This document shows positions 32,026 through 39,865 of a stretch of 64,000 nucleotides of DNA, piece by piece. The DNA comes from Hungatella_A sp034142505. Its GTDB lineage: Bacteria > Bacillota > Clostridia > Lachnospirales > Lachnospiraceae. Under the pieces are notes generated by a model. The model had not been told where the DNA came from. It was given only the letters and a program-made list of their open reading frames with translations, and searched no databases. A program made the position numbers and the translations under genes. The stretch is taken from contig JAWZDV010000042.1 of assembly GCA_034142505.1 (NCBI GenBank), positions 34,784 to 98,783 of the forward strand, written 5' to 3'. Each line of letters starts with the position of its first letter. Position 1 is the first letter of the stretch.

Positions 32026-32790
32026 TCACTCAGCTTCAAGGCCCTGACGGAATTCTGTCGTAAACAGTGGGTCGTAGAGTTTGGAACGTTCGTAACCGCT
32101 TTGGCTCACGGCGTCACCGACGATGATCAGGGCGGTTTTTCGGATGTTTTCTTCTTTTGCACACTGGGCCAGAGTCGCTACGGTGCACACCAGAGTCTTT
32201 TCATCGGGCCAGGTGGCTTTGTAGACGATGGCAGCCGGGGTGTCCGGGGAATAGCCTCCGACTTTCAACTCTTCGGAAAGCTGCTCCAGCATTCCGGCGC
32301 TTAGGAAAATGACCATCGTGGCGCCGTGGGAGGCAAAAGATCGGATGGATTCCCGCTCTGGCACCGGAGTGCGGCCTGCCATTCTGGTGATAATCACGCT
32401 CTGGGATATGTCCGGGAGAGTGTATTCCATCTGGAGCGCTGCGGCAGCTCCGCAGAAAGAACTGACTCCGGGACAAACCTCGTAGGTGATATGAGAAGCT
32501 TCCAGCTGGTCCATCTGTTCCCGGATTGCTCCGTAGAGACAGGGATCTCCCGTGTGAAGACGGACCGTGGTGAGTCCCTCCTTCTCAGCATTTTTGATGA
32601 CTTCCAGCACCTCCTCCAGCGTCATCTCGGCGCTGTTGTAGATGCGGCAGTTTTCACCGGCATAGGTTAACAGTTCCGGATTTACCAGGGAACCGGCGTA
32701 GATCACAAGATCTGCCTGTTCCAGTATGTTTTTGCCTCTTACTGTTATTAAATCAGCTGCACCTGAACCGGCGCCTACAAAATAAACCAT
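32026..32790 (-). CDS. cbiF: Cobalt-precorrin-4 C11 methyltransferase
   Basis: 254 aa tetrapyrrole methylase. MVYFVGAGSGAADLITVRGK is the CbiF/CobM N-terminus, then VIYAGSLVNPELLTYAGENC, RLHTGDPCLYGAIREQMDQL, EVCPGVSSFCGAAAALQMEY and MVIFLSAGMLEQLSEELK. Full length. It follows cbiL after 17 nt. Confidence 0.95.
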   Translation of the reverse strand: MVYFVGAGSGAADLITVRGKNILEQADLVIYAGSLVNPELLTYAGENCRIYNSAEMTLEEVLEVIKNAEKEGLTTVRLHTGDPCLYGAIREQMDQLEASHITYEVCPGVSSFCGAAAALQMEYTLPDISQSVIITRMAGRTPVPERESIRSFASHGATMVIFLSAGMLEQLSEELKVGGYSPDTPAAIVYKATWPDEKTLVCTVATLAQCAKEENIRKTALIIVGDAVSQSGYERSKLYDPLFTTEFRQGLEAE

Positions 32791-32807
32791 TGATTTCTCC
32801 TGTCTTT

Positions 32808-33524
32808 CTATTGTTGATCGTTACAATCTCTTACAATGATCAGTGAAAAGTAACCGGCGTCATCCGGTATCTCTTGTACTGTTTTGTATACCTGTTCCCC
32901 GGGCATTCCACAGTTCTGTACCATCATAACCTGGTAATTGCCCTTCACCAACAGCTGTTTCACAGCTTTCATGTTACGGCCGGCTTTCATCAAGACTTTA
33001 ACTCCGGGAAGTTTTAAGCCATCCTCGATCTGATAGGAGGCCGGCAGAATATGTAATTCTTCCGAATTTTTTGCTAACGGAATGTTCAGCCTGGCAGCAA
33101 CGGCACAGAACGAAGGAACGCCGCTGATCATCTCGGTATCCATTCCGGCTTTTCCCAGGCGGTCTTCCAGATAGACGCTGGTTGCATAGACGGAAGGGTC
33201 TCCTAACGTCAGCAGTGCCACGTCTTTCCCCTGCTCCAGCTGTTCTAAAATCTGCCGGGCAGCAGCTTCATGGCTGCGGGCCAGCCGTTCTTTATCCTTT
33301 GTCATTGGCATATCCAGGCAGAGGATTTCCTTCTTCGCCAGTTCCGGCACCGCCTGCACGGCAATCTGATAGGCCACACATTGGCCAGTATCCACGTGGG
33401 GGATCGCTGCCACCTGGCACGCTTTGATGATTCTGGCTGCCTTGAGCGTCATCAGCTCCGGGTCCCCTGGGCCTACTCCAATACAGTATAATTTGCCGTT
33501 ACTTTTATGTTCAGTCTGTATCAT
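32808..33524 (-). CDS. cbiL: Cobalt-precorrin-2 C20 methyltransferase
   Basis: 238 aa tetrapyrrole methylase. LYCIGVGPGDPELMTLKAAR, the CbiL-type VAYQIAVQAVPELA region, VALLTLGDPSVYATSVYLED and EMISGVPSFCAVAARLNIPL are as expected. First methylation after cobalt insertion. The start overlaps the cbiD stop by 14 nt. Confidence 0.95.
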   Translation of the reverse strand: MIQTEHKSNGKLYCIGVGPGDPELMTLKAARIIKACQVAAIPHVDTGQCVAYQIAVQAVPELAKKEILCLDMPMTKDKERLARSHEAAARQILEQLEQGKDVALLTLGDPSVYATSVYLEDRLGKAGMDTEMISGVPSFCAVAARLNIPLAKNSEELHILPASYQIEDGLKLPGVKVLMKAGRNMKAVKQLLVKGNYQVMMVQNCGMPGEQVYKTVQEIPDDAGYFSLIIVRDCNDQQ

Positions 33525-34797
33525 GTGATAACTCCTCTGTCTTCCATCGTTTTATCAAGGCGTCCGTGCCGCTGCTTTTATAAAGAATACCAAGATTGGT
33601 GGAAAATGTCACTACCTCCACCTCCATTGTCTCCCCAGTCGTTGTTCCTGACCAGCTGCGCAGAAAAAACCGGATTCTTCTTCCCGCTTCCTCCATCACC
33701 GAATCACGGCAGTTGGCGGCCTGAAGATAGTTCAGCGCTTCTTCTGTTGTATTGCTACCCAAAAGCTGCGTTTCCAACTGCGTTACTTCTGGTACACTGC
33801 TACCCAAATCATTTCTTTTCAACTCCATCATGTCCGGCAACTGGCTTCCCTTTATCTGATTCTTCAGCATTTCCGTTTTGGACGAACTGCCGCAAGCCAC
33901 AGTCCTCCAGCAATCCGCCAATATCTCCATCCGCCTGTCCCCATATTTGGAATGGGTATTTTCCACGCCTCCGGCCACTTTGACCAGTTTTCCTATATGT
34001 CCGACAAACAGTACTTTGTCCATTCCCTCTTCCGCCGCAATCTTCATGGCGTCAGCTACAAAATTACTGCATTTTACTGCCTGGTTCAGGGATAGCTTCA
34101 GCTCTTCCCTCAGAAAATTCTCTCCATAATTGCCGGGAGTCAGGATCATGTGTTTGACTCCTGCCACTGCTTTCATATGGATTTCCAGCCGGATCGTATC
34201 TAAAAGTGCCTGTTCACTCATCGGCTCCACGATCCCGCTGGTTCCCAGCACGGAAATGCCGCCGGTAATGCCAAGCTTCGGGTTGAACGTGCTGGCCGCC
34301 AGTTCCACCCCCTGCGGGATGGAAATTCGGATCAACAGCATTTCCCCGCAGTCCATCTGTTCACAGATCTCTTCCACCGCCCCGAAAATCATCTTTCTGG
34401 GCACCGGATTGATCGCATGTTTTCCCACCGGACAGGAAAGCCCTGGTTTCGTCACCAGCCCGACTCCTTCTCCACCAGTCAGATACAGATGGGGATCGTC
34501 CTCCGACTGATACCAGACATCCTCTGGTTCACTGCTGATCTGTTCCACCGTTCCATAAACCCAGGCGCCGTTAGTCACATCCGGATCATCCCCGGCATCC
34601 TTTTGGACCCGGCAGCATGCGGCTGTCTCTCCACGTGCCACCAGTTCTACCTCCAGATTGGCTGCTACTCCTTTGGGCGTCACAATCTCCACCTGTGATA
34701 ATATTTCCCCTGTCAGCAAACAAACAGCGGCCGCCTTCGCCGCCGCTGCACCACAGGTTCCTGTTGTAAATCCGCTTTTAAGTGGTTGCTTAATCAT
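33511..34797 (-). CDS. cbiD: Cobalt-precorrin-5B C1 methyltransferase
   Basis: 428 aa from ATG 34797 (an ATG 18 nt upstream gives six extra residues). It starts KSGFTTGTCGAAAAKAAAVC, the CbiD hallmark, with LSCPVGKHAINPVPRKMIFG, GISVLGTSGIVEPMSEQALL and MDKVLFVGHIGKLVKVAGGV followed by NTHSKYGDRR. It is about 50 residues longer than most CbiD proteins; the extra part, near residues 315-360, consists of three degenerate 15-residue repeats starting KGSQLPD, LGSSVPE and LGSNTTE. First biosynthetic gene of the operon, 27 nt downstream of an Rpn-type nuclease gene. Confidence 0.94.
   Translation of the reverse strand: MIKQPLKSGFTTGTCGAAAAKAAAVCLLTGEILSQVEIVTPKGVAANLEVELVARGETAACCRVQKDAGDDPDVTNGAWVYGTVEQISSEPEDVWYQSEDDPHLYLTGGEGVGLVTKPGLSCPVGKHAINPVPRKMIFGAVEEICEQMDCGEMLLIRISIPQGVELAASTFNPKLGITGGISVLGTSGIVEPMSEQALLDTIRLEIHMKAVAGVKHMILTPGNYGENFLREELKLSLNQAVKCSNFVADAMKIAAEEGMDKVLFVGHIGKLVKVAGGVENTHSKYGDRRMEILADCWRTVACGSSSKTEMLKNQIKGSQLPDMMELKRNDLGSSVPEVTQLETQLLGSNTTEEALNYLQAANCRDSVMEEAGRRIRFFLRSWSGTTTGETMEVEVVTFSTNLGILYKSSGTDALIKRWKTEELSHDTD
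33718..33852 (-). repeat. Three 45-nt degenerate repeats inside cbiD
   Basis: Units at 33808-33852, 33763-33807 and 33718-33762 in the coding direction. The last two share TTGGGTAGCA at the start and CAGAAG...CGC.G further on, and all three code for a GS-containing 15-residue unit. They account for most of the extra length of this CbiD. Confidence 0.7.
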
Positions 34798-34824
34798 CAA
34801 TCTGCCTCTTACCATTCATACCAA

Positions 34825-35646
34825 TCATTCTCCCATCACTTCCCGGTATATTGTCTGAATGGTCTCTTTGTCTAAGGTTTTCATACTTTTCAAAACAACT
34901 TCCAAACTGACTCCATTTTTGAACAATTCAGCTGCACTCTGTTTTTCCGCCTCTAACGTAGTCTGTTTTTCTGCCTCTAACGCTCTCTGCACTACTTCTG
35001 CCGCATACTCTCTCGCATATGCCTCTACCGCCTCACACATCGTATGGGTTCCCTCCTCTTTCAAATAATAAACTTTATCTGACAACTTTTTAAATGCTTC
35101 ATTCCGTCCTTCTGTATGGCTGATATACTCCATCAGTTTGGCGCACTCACTTCCGTCATCAATCTCCGCATTAATATAGATTTCGTGAAACCCATTATCC
35201 ACCACATCCCCCGTCTCCTGTATCGTCCGGTCAATATGGTACACGGTCTTTTCCTTTTTAAATACATCGAATTTCGTGAGATAAATGAGATACACTTCCG
35301 GAATATCTTTAAAATCAATCCCCTTTTCCGTGATCCTGGTATCCACATTGGAGCCTATGTACCTTACACGCTTCTGATGGTCATCATAGTCTCCCTTTTG
35401 CATCTCTACCACATATTTTTTCTGATTCTTACCTTCGCAATATGCATCCACAATCACTGATCGATTTGCTGCATTTCTCAAAAACTTCTGTGGAGTACTG
35501 TCTAGAATCACCAGTTCCTCATCCGCCAGGAACACCCGGAGCATTTCCTCACATACTTCCGGATCTTCCGCCACTTTGTGAAACATGGTGTCATCCATGA
35601 CATTCAACTGCTTTACAAGCGTTTCCAGCCTCTTTTGTCCGCTCAT
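34825..35646 (-). CDS. Rpn/PD-(D/E)XK family nuclease (transposase-31-like)
   Basis: 273 aa. LVKQLNVMDDTMFHKVAEDP opens it; the nuclease core follows with VIVDAYCEGKNQKKYVVEMQ, where D and E-x-Q are the PD-(D/E)XK metal residues, and RVRYIGSNVDTRI, YLIYLTKFDVF after that. The C-terminus has short helical repeats (ALEAEKQTTLEAEKQSAAEL) and ends in VSLEVVLKSMKTL. Such proteins are RecA-independent recombination-promoting nucleases or their relatives. The gene sits directly upstream of cbiD on the same strand with no terminator between, so the cobalamin operon may be read from its promoter. Confidence 0.85.
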   Translation of the reverse strand: MSGQKRLETLVKQLNVMDDTMFHKVAEDPEVCEEMLRVFLADEELVILDSTPQKFLRNAANRSVIVDAYCEGKNQKKYVVEMQKGDYDDHQKRVRYIGSNVDTRITEKGIDFKDIPEVYLIYLTKFDVFKKEKTVYHIDRTIQETGDVVDNGFHEIYINAEIDDGSECAKLMEYISHTEGRNEAFKKLSDKVYYLKEEGTHTMCEAVEAYAREYAAEVVQRALEAEKQTTLEAEKQSAAELFKNGVSLEVVLKSMKTLDKETIQTIYREVMGE

Positions 35647-35924
35647 GGTTCGCCGCCTTTCTGCTATTTAATTGTTCGCAGAAGGCTTTCTTTTCTCCGA
35701 AATCTCCTGCTTATAACATGTGATGAAAAGCATGAATTTTCGGATTTACACAAAATCCTATGTTTTTGTGTAATAGAATAATAGAACTATTATCAGACTG
35801 CATTCCCGACGGAATGCAAATGAAAAATATGCTTTGAAATAATTCTAACATATCTGCTATCTTGATGCAATTAATTTTTTATAAATCCACCATGCCGCCA
35901 TGGCTTTTGATCTGCTTCTGTATA
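35647..35924. other. AT-rich intergenic region with palindromes
   Basis: No gene is seen. Two inverted repeats stand out: TTACACAAAA / TTTTGTGTAA around 7 nt (about 35747-35774), and TGCATTCC-CGAC-GGAATGCA (35799-35818). Either could be an operator for the Rpn gene or the operon behind it. I looked here for a cobalamin riboswitch (GCCACTG box and its stem set) and found none. Confidence 0.5.
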
Positions 35925-35968
35925 AAAAATGAGAACGGGATGAGCAGCACAAATCCCATTCTCATTTC
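35925..35968 (-). terminator. Terminator of the spore-protein gene
   Basis: Minus strand AATGAGAATGGGA pairs with TCCCGTTCTCATT, followed by TTTTTTATAC, just after the stop codon of the small acid-soluble spore protein gene. Confidence 0.85.
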
Positions 35969-35974
35969 ATTGGT

Positions 35975-36199
35975 TCACGACATTGTCTCTTTCAATGCTT
36001 CCTGCTTCATCTCCCGTTTCTTCTTTGTCACCAGTCCGCCGATTCTTCCACTCTCCTTTGCCGTCAGGCTTCTCCAGCCTCCGGCAATCACTTTATCACT
36101 CAGCCCCAGTTCCGTGGCGATCTCGTATTTCAACAGTTCCTCCGGTTTCAAATTCTTCGGATCAAATGGCTCTTCATGTTTTTTCTTTGTCATATTCAC
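35975..36199 (-). CDS. Alpha/beta-type small acid-soluble spore protein
   Basis: 74 aa. LLKYEIATELGLSDKVIAGG then WRSLTAKESGRIGGLVTKKK is the SspF-type SASP pattern, although the middle G-W-G is here GGWRS. Such proteins coat spore DNA and protect it from UV and heat. Start may be the first or third codon (MNMTKKK). The presence of this gene means the organism belongs to a spore-forming lineage. A single-gene unit with its own terminator. Confidence 0.85.
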   Translation of the reverse strand: MNMTKKKHEEPFDPKNLKPEELLKYEIATELGLSDKVIAGGWRSLTAKESGRIGGLVTKKKREMKQEALKETMS

Positions 36200-36289
36200 A
36201 ATGCTCCTTTCCTGATTTCTCTAAGAGTATACCCGTTTGGGGCAGGCCTATACAGATATCCCATCAATCAAAAAAGAAGCGGATAAAGA

Positions 36290-36321
36290 GAGTCCCTGCG
36301 AATGGTTTTATGCGCAGGGAC
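36290..36321. terminator. Hairpin between the XRE and SASP genes
   Basis: AGTCCCTGCG pairs perfectly with CGCAGGGACT around a 12-nt loop. On the minus strand it is followed by CTCTCTTTAT, a weak T-run, consistent with ending the XRE-gene transcript. Confidence 0.6.
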
Positions 36322-36362
36322 TCCGCTGGTATTTCTTTTCTTCTGTTTTTACATCCTGTCTG

Positions 36363-36557
36363 TTATCCCTGGATTCCCAGGGTTTCTGCGATTCGTTCTT
36401 TCGTCCGTTCACACTGGTTCCGGCCGTAAATAATGTCGCTCACCGTAGAGTTGGCGATGCCTAATCGGCGGGCTAACTCCTGCTGGGGGATGTCCTGTTC
36501 CACCATCGCGATCTTCATCTTCTTCCCGAAGGGGGTGCATGGGATTCTGGCTGCCAT
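36363..36557 (-). CDS. Small XRE-type helix-turn-helix protein
   Basis: 64 aa, essentially one HTH_XRE domain: MKIAMVEQDIPQQELARRLG then IANSTVSDIIYGRNQCERTK. DNA-binding regulator of unknown target, preceded by GAAAGGAGGTCTCCT. It lies alone between the spore-protein gene and the broken ORF; size and setting resemble remnants of mobile elements or orphan antitoxin-like regulators. Confidence 0.75.
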   Translation of the reverse strand: MAARIPCTPFGKKMKIAMVEQDIPQQELARRLGIANSTVSDIIYGRNQCERTKERIAETLGIQG

Positions 36558-36629
36558 AGGAGACCTCCTTTCTTTGTTCCTGAGTTCTTGGATTGGTTGG
36601 CTGTGATTCGCTTCGATTGGTACTGCTCC

Positions 36630-37018
36630 TTATGGTGCGGTTGGGTCTTTTACTGCTACGGTAAAGGTTGGTTTAAATGCGAAGGTGTCCGCATTGGACC
36701 AGCCGGTTTTGGTTAATGCGTATACATTCAGATTCATGGTACCTCCGGCTTCGATTTTTCCGTGATTGGTGCTGGTGGTTCCGTCAATTGTGGTATCCAT
36801 GTAGTATTTCCCGTCTGATAAGGTCAAGGGAATCCAGAATGCGGCCATATCTTTTACGGTGATTGCCGGGTCGGTCAGGCCGCTTTTGATGGCAAGCATC
36901 ACCTTGAGCCCTGTGTCCAAATCAGCCGGGTCTGTGGTCAGGGATGCTCATCCTGTAAATATCTTTGGAAATCTGCCAGTAATTCAGACATTTCATCCAC
37001 ATTTTTACGTATATTCAT
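36630..37018 (-). pseudogene. Disrupted gene of unknown function
   Basis: An ATG at 37018 with an excellent ribosome binding site (AGGAGGTATTTTATA) starts MNIRKNVDEMSELLADFQRY and stops after 26 codons at 36938. Immediately overlapping in another frame, an open stretch with no proper ATG near its beginning runs to 36630 (TDPADLDTGLKVMLAIKSG..., ending TFTVAVKDPTAP), a beta-rich, Gly/Thr-rich sequence. The simplest reading is one gene of about 128 codons broken by an indel near 36940. I do not recognise the family; the C-terminal part resembles repeat units of surface or phage structural proteins only in composition. Confidence 0.5.
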
Positions 37019-37162
37019 TATAAAATACCTCCTTGGTAAGATTGCTGTTATCCTCTACAATAATTGGTATCAGAAAAAAATGCAAGAAAAAATCGCTGTA
37101 AGCTTTGACGGTTCAAAACCTCAAAGGACCATTACAGCGACTTCTGATTCATTGTGATATCT

Positions 37163-38104
37163 TTATGCCTCGTTCATCTGTTTTTCAAACGCTTCTATGG
37201 AAACAGCTTTGGACGCCAGTTTGTTCCAGCGTTTTAAGGTATCCAGGTCCCCCTGTTCCAGAATCGTATTCCTCAATACATCCGGCACTTCTCCCAAGTC
37301 TTCCAGATTCTCCAAAATACTTTCTCTTCTTGCTTCTATTTTTCCTTTTGCCTCTCCCTCTGCGAAACTCAATTCCTTCTCACTGGCTATAAACTCTTCT
37401 TCGTCATATTCATACAGCAACATATCCACTACCTCCGCTCTGTTCTTTCTCAGAAACTCTGCAAGGATATTGTTCCGGATGCACTCCTCAATCGCCTGGT
37501 CTAAGGCTCTCGTCAGATCTTTGTCCCGCTCCCAGTGCTTTCTGACTGCTGACACCAGCTGGGCATATTCATACAGCGTCTGGCATCGTTTCATCAGTTC
37601 CCGGTTATATCCCAGATTCACGTTCAGAATCGTCGCCGACATCTCCAGGCAGGGCGGTTCTCCTCCATCCTGGACTGTGTAGGAATCAGATAACTTCACG
37701 ACCTCTCTCTCCGGCTGGTCTTCTGTTCCGTTGTAGAATACCACATAGTGCGGAGCCGGCACCTGGATTCTGGCGCTTCCATAGAGACGCTTTCCGTTCT
37801 TTTCGAGATAGCCTCTCAGCAAATCCGTCAGATAAAGAAGTCCCCGCAGCGGCATATTCGGGTTTACCGTGCTCTGGTGTTCATAGAGATTCATCTCCTC
37901 ATCGATCAGGAAGGATAAATCATTTTTCATTCCCAGATATACCGCGTTGTCCAGGGTGTTGATCTCTAAGTCATCCGGGTTCTGATAATCGGAGCCTCTG
38001 AGTGCATTGTAAAGTTCCAGCAGATGTTCTTTATCTGCAAATAAGGCACGGAACAACCGGTCCTTGTAGGTTCTGTCTGCCGTTACCGGCATTTGGTTTG
38101 TCAT
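37163..38104 (-). CDS. Second Rpn-type PD-(D/E)XK nuclease family protein
   Basis: 313 aa. YKDRLFRALFADKEHLLELY is the N-terminal signature of this family, with LGMKNDLSFLIDEEMNLYEH then QSTVNPNMPLR holding the D and ExxQ metal residues, followed by GLLYLTDLLRGYL and PAPHYVVFYNG. The C-terminal 80 residues are charged and helical (EYDEEEFIASEKELSFAEG). It is only distantly similar to the Rpn protein at 34825-35646: this is the short-spacing type common in rumen and gut clostridia. An orphan gene with good ribosome binding site GGAGGTATAAC. Confidence 0.85.
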   Translation of the reverse strand: MTNQMPVTADRTYKDRLFRALFADKEHLLELYNALRGSDYQNPDDLEINTLDNAVYLGMKNDLSFLIDEEMNLYEHQSTVNPNMPLRGLLYLTDLLRGYLEKNGKRLYGSARIQVPAPHYVVFYNGTEDQPEREVVKLSDSYTVQDGGEPPCLEMSATILNVNLGYNRELMKRCQTLYEYAQLVSAVRKHWERDKDLTRALDQAIEECIRNNILAEFLRKNRAEVVDMLLYEYDEEEFIASEKELSFAEGEAKGKIEARRESILENLEDLGEVPDVLRNTILEQGDLDTLKRWNKLASKAVSIEAFEKQMNEA

Positions 38105-38565
38105 TTGTTATACCTCCATTATATCGTCTTATGGTTCTGATTGCAATCAAATCTCTTCCTTTTGGCAGTCCGATGGCCGCCCGGACGGAACCGGCATCAT
38201 GCATCACCTCTCTTATCCTTTCTGCCTGGAATTTCCCTTTAATTTTCGGAAACTTCCCATGCGTACACAAAAAACACTGCGAGTAACTAATCCAAATAAT
38301 CCAATGTGTGAAACTTTGGCCGAACCGGCCGCAACGGCTTGCGCCGAAGAATACTCACAGAGTGATACCCTGTGTGAATGAGTCCAGTATAGCATACTGG
38401 CTTAACAAATGCAATGAAGTCACGGAGATTTTATCATATTTTTGTGTTCTATCATGTTAAGAAAATTCTCCTGTTGTATCGTTATCCACTTACCATAAAC
38501 GAAAATGGAAGAAATTACAGGAGGCGATACCCATTTCCTCTCATAATCTCTTCCATCAAAATCAC
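38105..38565. other. Intergenic region without a convincing gene
   Basis: Several short open frames exist on both strands, none with a believable start and composition. Palindromes: GGCCG-AAC-CGGCC (38318-38330), a 31-nt imperfect hairpin from ACTCA to TGAGT (38353-38383), and CCAGTAT-AGC-ATACTGG (38384-38400). These lie upstream of the Rpn gene at 37163 and downstream of the padR operon and may contain that operon's end. Confidence 0.4.
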
Positions 38566-38757
38566 TTAGTATTCCTCTCTCGGAATCACAATCGCCGCAA
38601 TAATATACGCGATAATCCCAGGCCCGGAGCAGATGAGAATCGCCCACACCAGCCGCACGATCGTCGGATCAATATCAAAATATTCTCCGATTCCACCGCA
38701 GACACCACACAACATCTTATTTCTGTCAGAACGATATAACTTTTTCTTTAAATCCAT
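38566..38757 (-). CDS. PspC domain membrane protein
   Basis: 63 aa. KKLYRSDRNKMLCGVCGGIG then EYFDIDPTIVRLVWAIL is the PspC signature; one or two membrane segments follow (ICSGPGIIAYIIAAIVI). PspC-type proteins take part in envelope-stress signalling. Last gene of the padR-DUF1700-DUF4097-pspC operon, 25 nt after the DUF4097 gene. Confidence 0.9.
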   Translation of the reverse strand: MDLKKKLYRSDRNKMLCGVCGGIGEYFDIDPTIVRLVWAILICSGPGIIAYIIAAIVIPREEY

Positions 38758-38782
38758 AACTACACTCTCCTTTTTTCATTTT

Positions 38783-39865
38783 CTATTCCGTAAAGGTAAC
38801 CGCCAGTGAACCTGCCATACAGGACAACTCCATCTTGGCCGACGCCCCTGTATTTCTGATCTCCCTGGTCTTCAAGGCAGTATAACTGTCATCACCGATG
38901 GTAATGCCTCCTGCTGTGGCACTCACCTCATAATTATAATCTTCCTGTTTTCCCTTCAGACTCAACTCCATGGAACCAGCCTTGCAGGTGCCATCCAGAC
39001 TCCGGCTGACTGCGCCCTGATAGGATAACTCTCCGGCATTGACTTCGCTGTCCAGTTCTTCCACATTGCCACTCTTAATCAGCATGGAACCGGCGTTCAT
39101 CTCGGCATCCAGAGACCTTGCCAGGATCTCGTCGGCTTCCAGCGCTCCCGCATTCATCTCTAAATCCACATCGTCAAACTGGTATCCTCTTGGCACCAGA
39201 ATTTGAATCCTGCGGCCGTCCTTCATGCTATTATTGTATTGATAATGCTTTTTCCATCTGGTCTCCACACAGAGTTTTCCGCCATCTTTCACATATACCC
39301 GGTAAGATGATTTCTCAGCATCCGCGCTGCCTACCTTCACCCGAATGTCATTGGACTCCACCAAATCTCCGTCCTGGTCATCCGCATCCACGGCTATGAT
39401 CTGCACTCCGCCGACCTCCGCATTCACATCCAGCTTCCTGATACCGGTAAAATCGGTCGTCTCGATCACATCGAAGGATTTATTCCAGAAAGCGCTCATC
39501 TCCTCATGAAGATCGTCCATCGCGTCCGATACCTCCGCCTGCACCTCTTTCGGTATCTCGTCCGCTTCCCGTTTCACATCCCTCATATTATCGTGGAAAT
39601 CATTTTCCCAGTCGTCCCAATCATCCTCCCAGTCGGTTGCCCAGTCGTCCCAGTCGTCTTCCCAATCATTTGCCCAATCGTCCCAATGGCCAGCCCAGTT
39701 ACCTAAAATAGCCATTCTGCCTCCACCACCCCAGCCATTTCTGTAAGTAACCACCGGTAAATCCCGCAGCCGCACGCCCATGGCGCCGGTGGCGGCCGTA
39801 ATCCCGATCCCAATGACCATACACACCGCGGCTATGATCAGACAAACCTTCGTAAACTTTTTCAT
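38783..39865 (-). CDS. DUF4097 family beta-strand-repeat protein with Trp/Asp repeats
   Basis: 360 aa. An N-terminal membrane anchor (VCLIIAAVCMVIGIGITAA) is followed by an extraordinary acidic, tryptophan-rich stretch (about residues 55-95) made of two near-identical 11-residue units of the form DWEDDWDDWxx, then a helical segment and a C-terminal DUF4097 right-handed beta-helix-like domain (LDVNAEVGGVQIIAVD, LEMNAGALEADEIL, LDAEMNAGSMLIKSG, LDGTCKAGSMELSLKG). Probably faces outward. Its role is unknown; the operon suggests lipid-domain or envelope-stress sensing. Start overlaps the DUF1700 stop by 4 nt. Confidence 0.85.
   Translation of the reverse strand: MKKFTKVCLIIAAVCMVIGIGITAATGAMGVRLRDLPVVTYRNGWGGGGRMAILGNWAGHWDDWANDWEDDWDDWATDWEDDWDDWENDFHDNMRDVKREADEIPKEVQAEVSDAMDDLHEEMSAFWNKSFDVIETTDFTGIRKLDVNAEVGGVQIIAVDADDQDGDLVESNDIRVKVGSADAEKSSYRVYVKDGGKLCVETRWKKHYQYNNSMKDGRRIQILVPRGYQFDDVDLEMNAGALEADEILARSLDAEMNAGSMLIKSGNVEELDSEVNAGELSYQGAVSRSLDGTCKAGSMELSLKGKQEDYNYEVSATAGGITIGDDSYTALKTREIRNTGASAKMELSCMAGSLAVTFTE

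Noticed and set aside
35799..35818. TGCATTCC-CGAC-GGAATGCA considered as part of a cobalamin riboswitch or a terminator
   Set aside because: No GCCACTG box, no matching stem set and no T-run; too short, and far from cbiD. Kept only as a possible operator.
38031..38270. 79-codon ORF overlapping the start of the second Rpn gene
   Set aside because: No ribosome binding site, no family resemblance, and its second half lies inside the Rpn coding region in another frame.
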